Source: Eutreptiella sp. 'Long Island Sound 2002' (Eukaryota > Euglenozoa > Euglenophyceae > Eutreptiales > Eutreptiaceae). Taken from it: DNA of 64,000 nt. The stretch is from contig OZ038390.1 of NCBI GenBank assembly GCA_964036045.1, positions 191,001 through 255,000 of the forward strand, in the 5' to 3' direction. The stretch's first letter is position 1; every line of letters begins with the position of its first letter. Made by a program: the position numbers and the translations under genes. The notes under the pieces were generated by a model, which did not search any database, was not told the origin of the DNA, and saw nothing but the letters and a program-made list of their open reading frames with translations. Shown here piece by piece: positions 8,112 to 20,519 of the stretch.

Positions 8112-9933
8112 TTGTCCGACGGACAATAGGATATTCCCCCTAACCTTATCCTTTTGTCCGACGGACAATTTTAAATTGTCCGTCGGACAATTTTTTATTG
8201 TCCGTCGGACGATTTGTCTTTCGTAGCATTTGACGGACATAACTTTATTCGTTGTTTCACAGCCACTTTTACTTACCACAGGCTGCAATGAGTTGTCCCG
8301 CTGACGATTTTTTTCGAACAAATTTAAATTGTCCGTCGGACAATTTTTTATTGTCCGTCGGACGATTGTCTTTCGTAGCATTTGACGGACAGAACCTTAT
8401 CCTTTTGTCCGACGGACAATTTTAAATTGTCCGTCGGACAATTTTTTATTGTCCGTCGGACGATTTGTCTTTCGTAGCATTTGACGGACATAACTTTATT
8501 CGTTGTTTCACAGCCACTTTTACTTACCACAGGCTGCAATGAGTTGTCCCGCTGACGATTTTTTTCGAACAAATTTAAATTGTCCGTCGGACAATTTTTT
8601 ATTGTCCGTGGGACGACTGTCTTTCGTAGCATTTGACGGACAGAACCTTATCCTTTTGTCCGACGGACAATTTTAAATTGTCCGTCGAACAATTTTTTAT
8701 TTCCCGTCGGACGATTTGTCTTTCGTAGCATTTGACGGACAGAACTTTATTCGTTGTTTCACAGCCACTTTTACTTACCACAGGCTGCAATGAGTTGTGC
8801 CGCTGACAATTTTTTTCGGACAATGTTAAATTGTCCGTCGGACAATTTTTTATTGTCCGTCGGACGATTTGTCTTTCGTAGCATTTGACGGACAGAACCT
8901 TATCCTTTTGTCCGACGGACAATTTTAAATTGTCCGTCGGACAATTTTTTATTTCCCGTCGGACGATTTGTCTTTCGTAGCATTTGACGGACAGAACTTT
9001 ATTCGTTGTTTCACAGCCACTTTTACTTACCACAGGCTGCAATGAGTTGTCCCGCTGACAATTTTTTTCGGACAATGTGAAATTGTCCGTCGGACAATTT
9101 TTTATTGTCCGTCGGACGATTTGTCTTTCGTAGCATTTGACGGACAGAACTTTATTCGTTGTTTCACAGCCACTTTTACTTACCACAGGCTGCAATGAGG
9201 TGTCCCGTTGACGATTTTTTTCGGCCAATCTTAAATTGTCCGTCGGACAATTTTTTATTGTCCGTCGGACGATTTGTCTTTTGTAGCATTTGACGGACAG
9301 AACCTTATCCTTTTGTCCGACGGACAATTTTAAATTGTCCGTCATACAATTTTTTATTGTCCGTCGGACGGTTTGTCTTTCGTAGCATTTGACGGACAGA
9401 TCTTTTTTCGTTGTTTCACAGCCACTTTTACTTACCACAGGCTGCAATGAGTTGTCCCGCTGACGATTTTTTTAGGACAATTTTTAAATGTCCGCTGGAC
9501 AATTGTGCATTTTCTGTCGGACGATTCGACATCGACCGTCGGACGATTTTTCATTTTTTAGCCGTTCACGGACACAACTTCCTTGCGTGTTTCATAGCCA
9601 GTTTTACCACAGGCTGCAATCAGCTGTCCCGGAGACGATTGTTTTTTGTCCGACGGACAATTTTAAATTGTCCGTCCGACAATTTTTTATTGTCCGTCGG
9701 ACGATTTGTCTTTCGTAGCATTTGACGGACAGAACTTTATTCGTTATTTCACAGCCACCTTTACTTACCACAGGCTGCAATGAGTTGTCCCGCTGACGAT
9801 TTTTTTCGGACAATTTTGAAATGTCCGCTGGATGATTGTGCATTTTCTGTCGGACATTTCGACAACGACCGTCGGACGATTTTTCATTTTTTAGCCGTTC
9901 ACGGACACAACTTCCTTGCTTGTTTCATAGCCA
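8112..9933. repeat. Palindromic satellite block, 1822 bp (M type)
   Basis: One 251-bp unit shorter than the L-type block. Private change gtgggacgac near 8609. Stop-free minus-strand frame at 8599-9447. Confidence 0.92.
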
Positions 9934-10722
9934 ACACACAATGGTATGTACAAAATTTGTAACATCGTCACGCAACAAACTAGGATTTTTTGAACCGTGA
10001 AGTGGACCACTTAGACATTCCTTTTTGCGATTTTAGTAATAATGATACGTCTTTACTACCTGCAATATCACTGTGTCAAGATTTTTGCGGACAAAAGAGG
10101 TTGGGGAAAGTTGCAATAGTTAGGATAATTTGTGGCTTACAGTTTAGAATGTATTTCCTGCCTTTGAATTATGGCTAGATCGAGCATTTGGACCATTCAT
10201 ATATTCCCTCAAGGAGCTAGGGTTGCTGAGATTCCTCGTTCAGCAAATTGGTGAAATCCTTCTCAGCCTTTGGGTACAAGCCTATGCGGGTTACACAGAA
10301 GGATTTCCCGAAGGTATGTGGCATTGTAGAGGCATGTACACATTTGGAATCTCTAAGATTCTTGTCAAGGAGGGGGGCGGGATGGTCTCAGCACACTCAG
10401 AGGGAGATCTAGCTCCTAAGAAGGTGCCATGGCGGCCATGTGCAAAAATCATGAGCTTCAATGAGACCTTTGTTCTGCACCATGGAAGTTTTTGGATACA
10501 GCTTGCAATAGACAGCACTGCGCACAAGACACAACACATTGCTCACAGCACGACATGGTGCAAAGAATACAAAACAGATCTCCCAGCAAAGCTGACTAAA
10601 AGCCCAACAACAAGCTGTCCCCGAGACAACACTCTCCATACAGCGTATCACTGTGCACATCGATCGGCAACGTCACCGAATGCAACAGATTGGAAAAAAC
10701 ATCACATGGCACAAATCATTGT
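9934..10722. other. Segment X of M cassette 1
   Basis: Differs from the first L copy only at ttcatatattccc (TATA-like run lost) and aaaagccc, by eye. Confidence 0.6.
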
Positions 10723-10922
10723 CCGCGTCCGAACGGGCCAGCAACGAACAGATTCGGCCGTTAAGCGCCGCACATGGGGCACAATCAGACAAAGATACCC
10801 TGCAAACGGGGAACCAGGGCCCAAGTAAGCAAGAAGCACACACAAATGGGCCGACAAAATGGGCCCGCGGCCTCAACTGCGCGCATGTCCCCCCCCACCC
10901 CACCCCATGCCATTGTCTCCTG
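10723..10922. repeat. Block D1 of M cassette 1
   Basis: Identical by eye to 3865-4064. No D2 partner exists in this cassette because the sequence beyond the hairpin loop is missing. Confidence 0.85.
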
Positions 10923-11120
10923 CGCAAGAGGGACATGGACAAACCCTAGCCCCCTAGGGGGGAGGGGCGGAAGGGGCGGGGCAGCGCATGCCGCGATACC
11001 CCCAGGGAAGGAAGGGCAGGGTGTTACGCAAAAGGGAGGGACATGTGTGCGGCCTAAATGATGGGTGCTGAGCATGAGCCTATGAACGGCATTCCAGGTG
11101 GGAAGGACTTTGGTTTTGGA

Positions 11121-11220
11121 AGGAGATTGGCCCATTGGCCTCCACAAAGTGGCGCTGATAGCACCAAAGCTGCCTAGTAAGGAGCGAGTATATACCGAAA
11201 AAAAATAGCATTCAGAAAGT
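11121..11220 (-). ncRNA. SL RNA gene, 25-nt variant leader class
   Basis: Leader exon 11196-11220 reads ACTTTCTGAATG then CTATTTTTTTTCG: G10A and one T lost relative to the canonical leader. The body from the GT donor to the assumed 3' end is identical to the G8A class, including both hairpins and the Sm-like ACTTTGTGGA. Changes are thus confined to the leader and the sequence just upstream. It could be a functional variant leader or a pseudogene. Confidence 0.85.
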
Positions 11221-11424
11221 GTACCTCTATCGGCGTGTGCGTGGCATAACGTCCTCGGGACAACGCATTCACGCGAAGGCATGTTGGCGCGGGGGTTTTT
11301 CGGACCCCCCACCGCTCGTTAGGACCCCCCTCCCCCATAGCTCGACGCCACCGTCTCGGATTCGCAAAATGAGTGACGTTTTGGACTCAGCGACCCCGAA
11401 ATAGGGGGGGGTTACTGTGTCAAT

Positions 11425-11494
11425 AGCTCATTTTAGGATATGGGTGACTATTACCGACTCGGTAGGCTCTGCCCGTTCCTAACCAGACTCGGTA
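11425..11494. repeat. Truncated left half of the foldback element
   Basis: Matches 4568-4637 and stops after actcggta. The right arms, the 5S gene and D2 are absent. The break falls inside the loop-side direct repeat of the foldback. Confidence 0.88.
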
Positions 11495-11917
11495 AATGGA
11501 GCATCCCGCAAGGGTGGAAGAGGAAAGGGAAGGGGGAACGGGACCCCAAGGGAGGGATAGGGGGGGAGAGAGACCCCCGGGAGTGGCGGTGTCGGTTGCA
11601 GAAGGTATTATCAGGGTAGTGCTTGGTGTGGCAGACTCGCCCTGCGGGTGCGGGGTTTGAATCTGGCTAAGCGGGTTGGTGTTGGAGCGGGGAATGGAGC
11701 ATCCCACAAGGGTGGAAGAGGAAAGGGAAGGGGGAACGGGACCCCAAGGGAGGGATAGGGGGGGAGAGTGACCCCCGCAGTGGCGGTGTGGGTTGCAGAA
11801 GGTATTATCAGGGTAGTGCTTGGTGTGGCAGACTCGCCCTGCGGGGCGGGGTTTGAATCTGGCTAAGCGGGTTGGTGTTGGAGCGGGGAATGGAGCATCC
11901 CACAAGGGTGGAAGAGG
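11495..11917. repeat. ~197-bp G-rich tandem repeat, two copies plus 29 bp
   Basis: Units 11495-11692 (198 bp) and 11693-11888 (196 bp), and a stub 11889-11917, each starting aatggagcatccc. They contain gggaagggggaacggg and ccaagggagggatagg. Each unit holds ggggtttgaatctggc, which looks like a tRNA T-arm / Pol III B box, with tagtgcttggtg ~45 bp upstream. No cloverleaf can be drawn. Origin unknown. Confidence 0.8.
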
Positions 11918-12054
11918 CGGCTCGACAATGTTTTGGTTTGGCAAAGCGGGTTCGGATGTCCATGCCCTGATCCAAGAGACCTCACCAACGCCATTGGCTT
12001 GGGGCACAGAAGCTGTGGATACATCCTGAAGGGGTCCCTTGGGTTGCCAACTAT
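11918..12054. repeat. Module fragment, 137 bp
   Basis: Corresponds to the middle of the module (gacaatgttttggtttggc to gggttgcc), with diverged bases (gtccatgccc, tgatccaagag, gccaactat). It joins the next module at the point where the 418-bp direct repeat begins. Confidence 0.85.
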
Positions 12055-12915
12055 GCCTATGGAGAACTACCCAGAAACATGCCTTTTTAGTATGTATGGT
12101 TTGTGGTAAATAGCGGAGAGACCAGCAAGGGGAGCATCCCGGGTGAGCAACTATGGGTCGGAATGTGATGTAATCATAGAGAGGAAGGCATTTGTGAAGT
12201 GGAATGCATTCTGAAGGTGGTAGGAGGCCGTGGTGCAGTGCAAAGTATACCCAGCACCCTCCTTGTGTGGCGAAAAACATCCCCAATTTTTACCCCGATT
12301 TTACTAGTGAGCGGTGGACCTTAATGGAGCTGCGGCGGATGGACAATGTTTTGGTTTGGCAAAGCGGGTTCGGATGTCGATGCCCTGATCCCAGAGACCT
12401 CACCAACGCCATTGGCTTGGGGCACAGAAGCTGTGGATACATCCTGAAGGGGTCCCTTGGGTTGCCGACTATGCCTATGGAGAACTACCCAGAAACATGC
12501 CTTTTTTGTATGTATGGTTTGTGGTAAACAGCGGAGAGACCAGCAAGGGGAGTGCCATGCATTTTGAATGACAATGCATGGTGGCTTTTTGTGCAATTGC
12601 TACGGGAACAAATCCACCAATGAACATCTCATCACATTAATGCCAGAGAGTCACCCGTGAGGCTGAACCTTTACTAGGTAGCACGTTCAGCGTGGATAAT
12701 CCACGTTGTCTTGCAGGGTGCTCACAGGCTCTGCAATCGCCGTGCATTTTTTTGCTTCACTGTTGACTACCCTAGCCACAGCTGTGCTACCCAGCTTCGT
12801 GCAGTGCATGAGCTTTTGAATGACAATGCATGGTGTGGTTCGGTTAAATCGCCACGGCAGTAGGGTTCACCCAGATAGCTAGGATCCATAGAGCGAAAAA
12901 AAAACCAAAAAAAAA
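12055..12915. repeat. 861-bp module (copy 1, position 4)
   Basis: Marker changes tttttagtatg and gtaaatagcg in the first direct repeat, ctttactaggt near 12672 and gccacggcag near 12852. Confidence 0.88.
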
Positions 12916-13806
12916 TTGTCCGACGGACAATAGGATATTCCCCCTAACCTTATCCTTTTGTCCGACGGACAATTTTAAATTGTCCGTCGGACAATTTTTT
13001 ATTGTCCGTCGGACGATTTGTCTTTCGTAGCATTTGACGGACATAACTTTATTCGTTGTTTCACGGCCACTTTTACTTACCACAGGCTGCAATGAGTTGT
13101 CCCGCTGACGATTTTTTTCGAACAAATTTAAATTGTCCGTCGGACAATTTTTTATTGTCCGTCGGACGATTGTCTTTCGTAGCATTTGACGGACAGAACC
13201 TTATCCTTTTGTCCGACGGACAATTTTAAATTGTCCGTCGGACAATTTTTTATTGTCCGTCGGACGATTTGTCTTTCGTAGCATTTGACGGACATAACTT
13301 TATTCGTTGTTTCACAGCCACTTTTACTTACCACAGGCTGCAATGAGTTGTCCCGCTGACGATTTTTTTTGAACAAATTTAAATTGTCCGTCGGACAATT
13401 TTTTATTGTCCGTCGGACGATTGTCTTTCGTAGCATTTGACGGACAGAACCTTATCGTTTTGTCCGACGGACAATTTTGAATTGTCCGTCGGACAATTTT
13501 TTATTTCCCGTCGGACGATTTGTCTTTCGTAGCATTTGACGGACAGAACTTTATTCGTTGTTTCACAGCCACTTTTACTTACCACAGGCTGCAATGAGTT
13601 GTGCCGCTGACAATTTTTTTCGGACAATTTTAAATTGTCCGTCGGACAATTTTTTATTGTCCGTCGGACGATTTGTCTTTCGTAGCATTTGACGGACAGA
13701 ACCTTATCCTTTTGTCCGACGGACAATTTTAAATTGTCCATCGGACAATTTTTTATTGTCCGTCGGACGATTTGTCTTTCGTAGCATTTGACGGACAGAA
13801 CTTTAT
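12916..13806. repeat. Palindromic satellite block, 891 bp
   Basis: 137-bp minimum plus three units. Private cacggccac near 13064; ccatcggac near 13740 opens a 112-codon minus frame that other copies lack. Confidence 0.9.
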
Positions 13807-14668
13807 GCCTATGGAGAACTACCCAGAAACATGCCTTTTTTGTATGTATGGTTTGTCGTAACCAGCGGAGAGACCATCAAGGGGAGCATCCCGGGTGAGC
13901 AACTATGGGTTGGAATGTAATGTAATCATAGAGAGGAAGGCATTTGTGAAGTGGAATGCATTCTGAAGGTGGTAGGAGGCCGTGGTGCAGTGCAAAGTAT
14001 ACCCAGCACCCTCCTTGTGTGGCGAAAAACATCCCCAATTTTTTCCCCGATTTTACTAGTGAGCGGTGGACCTTAATGGAGCTGCGGCGGATGGACAATG
14101 TTTTGGTTTGGCAAAGCGGGTTCGGATGTCGATGCCCTGATCCCAGAGACCTCACCAACGCCATTGGCTTGGGGCACAGAAGCTGTGGATACATCCTGAA
14201 GGGGTCCCTTGGGTTGCCGACTATGCCTATGGAGAACTACCCAGAAACATGCCTTTTTTGTATGTATGGTTTGTGGTAAACAGCGGAGAGACCAGCAAGG
14301 GGAGTGCCATGCATTTTGAATGACAATGCATGGTGGCTTTTTGTGCAATTGCTACGGGAACAAATCCACCAATGAACATCTCATCACATTAATGCCAAAG
14401 AGTCACCCGTGAGGCTGAACCTTTAGTAGGTAGCACGTTCAGCGTGGATAATCCACGTTGTCTTGCAGGGTGCTCACAGGCTCTGCAATCGCCGTGCATT
14501 TTTTTTGCTTCACTGTTGACTACCCTAGCCACAGCTGTGCTACCCAGCTTCGTGCAGTGCATGAGCTTTTGAATGACAATGCATGGTGTGGTTCGGTTAA
14601 ATCGCCAGGGCAGTAGGGTTCACCCAGATAGCTAGGATCCATAGAGCGAAAAAAAAACCAAAAAAAAA
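13807..14668. repeat. Module, 862 bp (copy 1, position 5)
   Basis: Marker changes gtttgtcgtaacc and gccaaagagtc; private ttttttcccc near 14040. 8-T run. Confidence 0.88.
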
Positions 14669-15308
14669 TTGTCCGACGGACAATAGGATATTCCCCCTAA
14701 CCTTATCCTTTTGTCCGACGGACAATTTTAAATTGTCCGTCGGACAATTTTTTATTGTCCGTCGGACGATTTGTCTTTCGTAGCATTTGACGGACATAAC
14801 TTTATTCGTTGTTTCACAGCCACTTTTACTTACCACAGGCTGCAATGAGTTGTCCCGCTGACGATTTTTTTCGAACAAATTTAAATTGTCCGTCGGACTA
14901 TTTTTTATTGTCCTTCGGACGATTGTCTTTCGTAGCATTTGACGGACAGAACCTTATCCTTTTTTCCGACGGACAATTTTAAATTGTCCGTCGGACAATT
15001 TTTTATTTCCCGTCGGACGATTTGTCTTTCGTAGCATTTGACGGACAGAACTTTATTCGTTGTTTCACAGCCACTTTTACTTACCACAGGCTGCAATGAG
15101 TTGTGCCGCTGACAATTTTTTTCGGACAATTTTAAATTGTCCGTCGGACAATTTTTTATTGTCCGTCCGACGATTTGTCTTTCGTAGCATTTGACGGACA
15201 GAACCTTATCCTTTTGTCCGACGGACAATTTTAAATTGTCCGTCGGACAATTTTTTAATGTCCGTCGGACGATTTGTCTTTCGTAGCATTTGACGGACAG
15301 AACTTTAT
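14669..15308. repeat. Palindromic satellite block, 640 bp
   Basis: Two units above the minimum. It keeps the full tgtccgtcgg near 14737 where its homologues in copies 2 and 3 read tgtcctcgg (one base less). It contains tttttaatgtccg near 15254. Confidence 0.9.
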
Positions 15309-16170
15309 GCCTATGGAGAACTACCCAGAAACATGCCTTTTTTGTATGTATGGTTTGTCGTAACCAGCGGAGAGACCATCAAGGGGAGCATCCCGGGTGA
15401 GCAACTATGGGTTGGAATGTAATGTAATCATAGAGAGGAAGGCATTTGTGAAGTGGAATGCATTCTGAAGGTGGTAGGAGGCCGTGGTGCAGTGCAAAGT
15501 ATACCCAGCACCCTCCTTGTGTGGCGAAAAACATCCCCAATTTTTACCCCGATTTTACTAGTGAGCGGTGGACCTTAATGGAGCTGCGGCGGATGGACAA
15601 TGTTTTGGTTTGGCAAAGCGGGTTCGGATGTCGATGCCCTGATCCCAGAGACCTCACCAACGCCATTGGCTTGGGGCACAGAAGCTGTGGATACATCCTG
15701 AAGGGGTCCCTTGGGTTGCCGACTATGCCTATGGAGAACTACCCAGAAACATGCCTTTTTTGTATGTATGGTTTGTGGTAAACAGCGGAGAGACCAACAA
15801 GGGGAGTGCCATGCATTTTGAATGACAATGCATGGTGGCTTTTTGTGCAATTGCTGCGGGAACAAATCCACCAATGAACATCTCATCACATTAATGCCAG
15901 AGAGTCACCCGTGAGGCTGAACCTTTAGTAGGTAGCACGTTCAGCGTGGATAATCCACGTTGTCTTGCAGGGTGCTCACAGGCTCTGCAATCGCCGTGCA
16001 TTTTTTTTGCTTCACTGTTGACTACCCTAGCCACAGCTGTGCTACCCAGCTTTGTGCAGTGCATGAGCTTTTGAATGACAATGCATGGTGTGGTTCGGTT
16101 AAATCGCCAGGGCAGTAGGGTTCACCCAGATAGCTAGGATCCATAGAGCGAAAAAAAAACCAAAAAAAAA
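15309..16170. repeat. Module, 862 bp (copy 1, position 6)
   Basis: Marker ttgctgcggg near 15855, shared with 52484; private agctttgtgcag near 16050. Confidence 0.88.
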
Positions 16171-16809
16171 TTGTCCGACGGACAATAGGATATTCCCCCT
16201 AACCTTATCCTTTTGTCCGACGGACAATTTTAAATTGTCCTCGGACAATTTTTTATTGTCCGTCGGACGATTTGTCTTTCGTAGCATTTGACGGACATAA
16301 CTTTATTCGTTGTTTCACACCCACTTTTACTTACCACAGGCTGCAATGAGTTGTCCCGCTGACGATTTTTTTCGAACAAATTTAAATTGTCCGTCGGACT
16401 ATTTTTTATTGTCCTTCGGACGATTGTCTTTCGTAGCATTTGACGGACAGAACCTTATCCTTTTTTCCGACGGACAATTTTGAATTGTCCGTCGGACAAT
16501 TTTTTATTTCCCGTCGGACGATTTGTCTTTCGTAGCATTTGACGGACAGAACTTTATTCGTTGTTTCACAGCCACTTTTACTTACCACAGGCTGCAATGA
16601 GTTGTGCCGCTGACAATTTTTTTCGGACAATTTTAAATTGTCCGTCGGACAATTTTTTATTGTCCGTCGGACGATTTGTCTTTCGTAGCATTTGACGGAC
16701 AGAACCTTATCCTTTTGTCCGACGGACAATTTTAAATTGTCCGTCGGACAATTTTTTATTGTCCGTCGGACGATTTGTCTTTCGTAGCATTTGACGGACA
16801 GAACTTTAT
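16171..16809. repeat. Palindromic satellite block, 639 bp
   Basis: Has the tgtcctcgg deletion near 16238 that breaks one palindrome; private cacacccac near 16319. Confidence 0.9.
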
Positions 16810-17671
16810 GCCTATGGAGAACTACCCAGAAACATGCCTTTTTTGTATGTATGGTTTGTGGTAACCAGCGGAGAGACCATCAAGGGGAGCATCCCGGCCG
16901 AGCAACTATGGGTTAGAATGTAATGTAATCATAGAGAGGAAGGCATTTGTGAAGTGGAATGCATTCTGAAGGTGGTAGGAGGCCGTGGTGCAGTGCAAAG
17001 TATACCCAGCACCCTCCTTGTGTGCCGAAAAACATCCCCAATTTTTACCCCGATTTTACTAGTGAGCGGTGGACCTTAATGGAGCTGCGGCGGATGGACA
17101 ATGTTTTGGTTTGGCAAAGCGGGTTCGGATGTCGATGCCCTGATCCCAGAGACCTCACCAACGCCATTGGCTTGGGGCACAGATACTGTGGATACATCCT
17201 GAAGGGGTCCCTTGGGTTGCCGACTATGCCTATGGAGAACTACCCAGAAACATGCCTTTTTTGTATGTATGGTTTGTGGTAAACAGCGGAGAGACCAACA
17301 AGGGGAGTGCCATGCATTTTGAATGACAATGCATGGTGGCTTTTTGTGCAATTGCTACGGGAACAAATCCACCAATGAACATCTCATCACATTAATGCCA
17401 GAGAGTCACCCGTGAGGCTGAACCTTTAGTAGGTAGCACGTTCAGCGTGGATAATCCACGTTGTCTTGCAGGGTGCTCACAGGCTCTGCAATCGCCGTGC
17501 ATTTTTTTTGCTTCACTGTTGACTACCCTAACCACAGCTGTGCTACCCAGCTTCGTGCAGTGCATGAGCTTTTGAATGACAATGCATGGTGTGGTTCGGT
17601 TAAATCGCCAGGGCAGTAGGGTTCACCCAGATAGCTAGGATCCATAGAGCGAAAAAAAAACCAAAAAAAAA
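16810..17671. repeat. Module, 862 bp (copy 1, position 7)
   Basis: Marker cccggccgagc and gggttagaatg, shared with 53985; private agatactgtgg near 17183 and gtgtgccg near 17022. Confidence 0.88.
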
Positions 17672-18157
17672 TTGTCCGACGGACAATAGGATATTCCCCC
17701 TAACCTTATCCTTTTGTCCGACGGACAATTTTAAATTGTCCTCGGACAATTTTTTATTGTCCGTCGGACGATTTGTCTTTCGTAGCATTTGACGGACATA
17801 ACTTTATTCGTTGTTTCACAGCCACTTTTACTTACCACAGGCTGCAATGAGTTGTCCCGCTGACGATTTTTTTCGAACAAATTTAAATTGTCCGTCGGAC
17901 TATTTTTTATTGTCCTTCGGACGATTGTCTTTCGTAGCATTTGACGGACAGAACCTTATCCTTTTTTCCGACGGACAATTTTGAATTGTCCGTCGGACAA
18001 TTTTTTATTTCCCGTCGGACGATTTGTCTTTCGTAGCATTTGACGGACAGAACCTTATCCTTTTGTCCGACGGACAATTTTAAATTGTCCGTCGGACAAT
18101 TTTTTATTGTCCGTCGGACGATTTGTCTTTCGTAGCATTTGACGGACAGAACTTTAT
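17672..18157. repeat. Palindromic satellite block, 486 bp
   Basis: Lacks a 153-bp ttcgttgtttcacagcc-containing part present in the 639-bp blocks. The same deletion is seen at 54847-55332, so it predates the HOR duplication. Confidence 0.9.
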
Positions 18158-19019
18158 GCCTATGGAGAACTACCCAGAAACATGCCTTTTTTGTATGTAT
18201 GGTTTGTGGTAACCAGCGGAGAGACCATCAAGGGGAGCATCCCGGGTGAGCAACTATGGGTTGGAATGTAATGTAATCATAGAGAGGAAGGCATTTGTGA
18301 AGTGGAATGCATTCTGAAGGTGGTAGGAGGCCGTGGTGCAGTGCAAAGTATACCCAGCACCCTCCTTGTGTGGCGAAAAACATCCCCAATTTTTACCCCG
18401 ATTTTACTAGTGAGCGGTGGACCTTAATGGAGCTGCGGCGGATGGACAATGTTTTGGTTTGGCAAAGCGGGTTCGGATGTCGATGCCCTGATCCCAGAGA
18501 CCTCACCAACGCCATTGGCTTGGGGCACAGAAGCTGTGGATACATCCTGAAGGGGTCCCTTGGGTTGCCGACTATGCCTATGGAGAACTACCCAGAAACA
18601 TGCCTTTTTTGTATGTATGGTTTGTGGTAAACAGCGGAGAGACCAACAAGGGGAGTGCCATGCATTTTGAATGACAATGCATGGTGGCTTTTTGTGCAAT
18701 TGCTACGGGAACAAATCCACCAATGAACATCTCATCACATTAATGCCAGAGAGTCACCCGTGAGGCTGAACCTTTAGTAGGTAGCACGTTCAGCGTGGAT
18801 AATCCACGTTGTCTTGCAGGGTGCTCACAGGCTCTGCAATCGCCGTGCATTTTTTTTGCTTCACTGTTGACTACCCTAACCACAGCTGTGCTACCCAGCT
18901 TCGTGCAGTGCATGAGCTTTTGAATGACAATGCATGGTGTGGTTCGGTTAAATTGCCAGGGCAGTAGGGTTCACCCAGATAGCTAGGATCCATAGAGCGA
19001 AAAAAAAACCAAAAAAAAA
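18158..19019. repeat. Module, 862 bp (copy 1, position 8)
   Basis: Marker taaattgcc near 18950, shared with 55333. Confidence 0.88.
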
Positions 19020-19658
19020 TTGTCCGACGGACAATAGGATATTCCCCCTAACCTTATCCTTTTGTCCGACGGACAATTTTAAATTGTCCTCGGACAATTT
19101 TTTATTGTCCGTCGGACGATTTGTCTTTCGTAGCATTTGACGGACATAACTTTATTCGTTGTTTCACAGCCACTTTTACTTACCACAGGCTGCAATGAGT
19201 TGTCCCGCTGACGATTTTTTTCGAACAAATTTAAATTGTCCGTCGGACTATTTTTTATTGTCCTTCGGACGATTGTCTTTCGTAGCATTTGACGGACAGA
19301 ACCTTATCCTTTTTTCCGACGGACAATTTTGAATTGTCCGTCGCACAATTTTTTATTTCCCGTCGGACGATTTGTCTTTCGTAGCATTTGACGGACAGAA
19401 CTTTATTCGTTGTTTCACAGCCACTTTTACTTACCACAGGCTGCAATGAGTTCTGCCGCTGACAATTTTTTTCGGACAATTTTAAATTGTCCGTCGGACA
19501 ATTTTTTATTGTCCGTCCGACGATTTGTCTTTCGTAGCATCTGACGGACAGAACCTTATCCTTTTGTCCGACGGACAATTTTAAATTGTCCGTCGAACAA
19601 TTTTTTATTGTCCGTCGGACGATTTGTCCTTCGTAGCATTTGACGGACAGAACTTTAT
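19020..19658. repeat. Palindromic satellite block, 639 bp
   Basis: Last block of copy 1; markers gtcgcacaat, gagttctgcc, catctgacgg, tcgaacaa and tgtccttcg, all shared with 56195-56833. Confidence 0.9.
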
Positions 19659-20519
19659 GCCTATGGAGAACTACCCAGAAACATGCCTTTTTTGTATGTA
19701 TGGTTTGTGGTAACCACCGGAGAGACCAGCAAGGGGAGCATCCCGGGTGAGCAACTATGGGTTGGAATGTGATGTAATCATAGAGAGGAAGGCATTTGTG
19801 AAGTGGAATGCATTCTGAAGGTGGTAGGAGGCCGTGGTGCAGTGCAAAGTATACCCAGCACCCTCCTTGTGTGGCGAAAAACATCCCCAATTTTTACCCC
19901 GATTTTACTAGTGAGCGGTGGACCTTAATGGAGCTGCGGCGGATGGACAATGTTTTGGTTTGGCAAAGCGGGTTCGGATGTCGATGCCCTGATCCCAGAG
20001 ACCTCACCAACGCCATTGGCTTGGGGCACAGAAGCTGTGGATACATCCTGAAGGGGTCCCTTGGGTTGCCGACTATCCCTATGGAGAACTACACAGAAAC
20101 ATGCCTTTTTTGTATGTATGGTTTGTGGTAAACAGCGGAGAGACCAGCAAGGGGAGTGCCATGCATTTTGAATGACAATGCATGGTGGCTTTTTGTGCAA
20201 TTGCTACGGGAACAAATCCACCAATGAACATCTCATCACATTAATGCCAGAGAGTCACCCGTGAGGCTGAACCTTTAGTAGGTAGCACGTTCAGCGTGGA
20301 TAATCCACGTTGTCTTGCAGGGTGCTCACAGGCTCTGCAATCGCCGTGCATTTTTTTGCTTCACTGTTGACTACCCTAGCCACAGCTGTGCTACCCAGCT
20401 TCGTGCAGTGCATGAGCTTTTGAATGACAATGCATGGTGTGGTTCGGTTAAATCGCCAGGGCAGTAGGGTTCACCCAGATAGCTAGGATCCATAGAGCTA
20501 AAAAAAAACCAAAAAAAAA
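19659..20519. repeat. 861-bp module (copy 2, position 1)
   Basis: As 142-1002, except gagctaaaa in place of gagcgaaaa before the A tail, a change shared with 56834. Confidence 0.88.

Larger units (their letters stand above)
142..19658. repeat. Higher-order repeat copy 1 (19,517 bp)
   Basis: Contains eight modules in order: the first before the L cassette, then at 6321, 7251, 12055, 13807, 15309, 16810 and 18158. The same order, spacing and position-specific substitutions recur 19,517 bp and 37,175 bp downstream. This shows duplication of the whole block rather than independent spread of its parts. The phase of the start point is arbitrary; I used the first base of a module. Confidence 0.93.

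Noticed and set aside
11640-11675. tRNA gene in the G-rich tandem repeat
   Set aside because: B-box-like sequence only. The T stem has mismatches and no acceptor or anticodon arm can be paired.
11420-12286. 288-codon minus frame across the M junction
   Set aside because: Spans the hairpin stump, the tandem repeat and module fragments, so it is a chance fusion of repeats.
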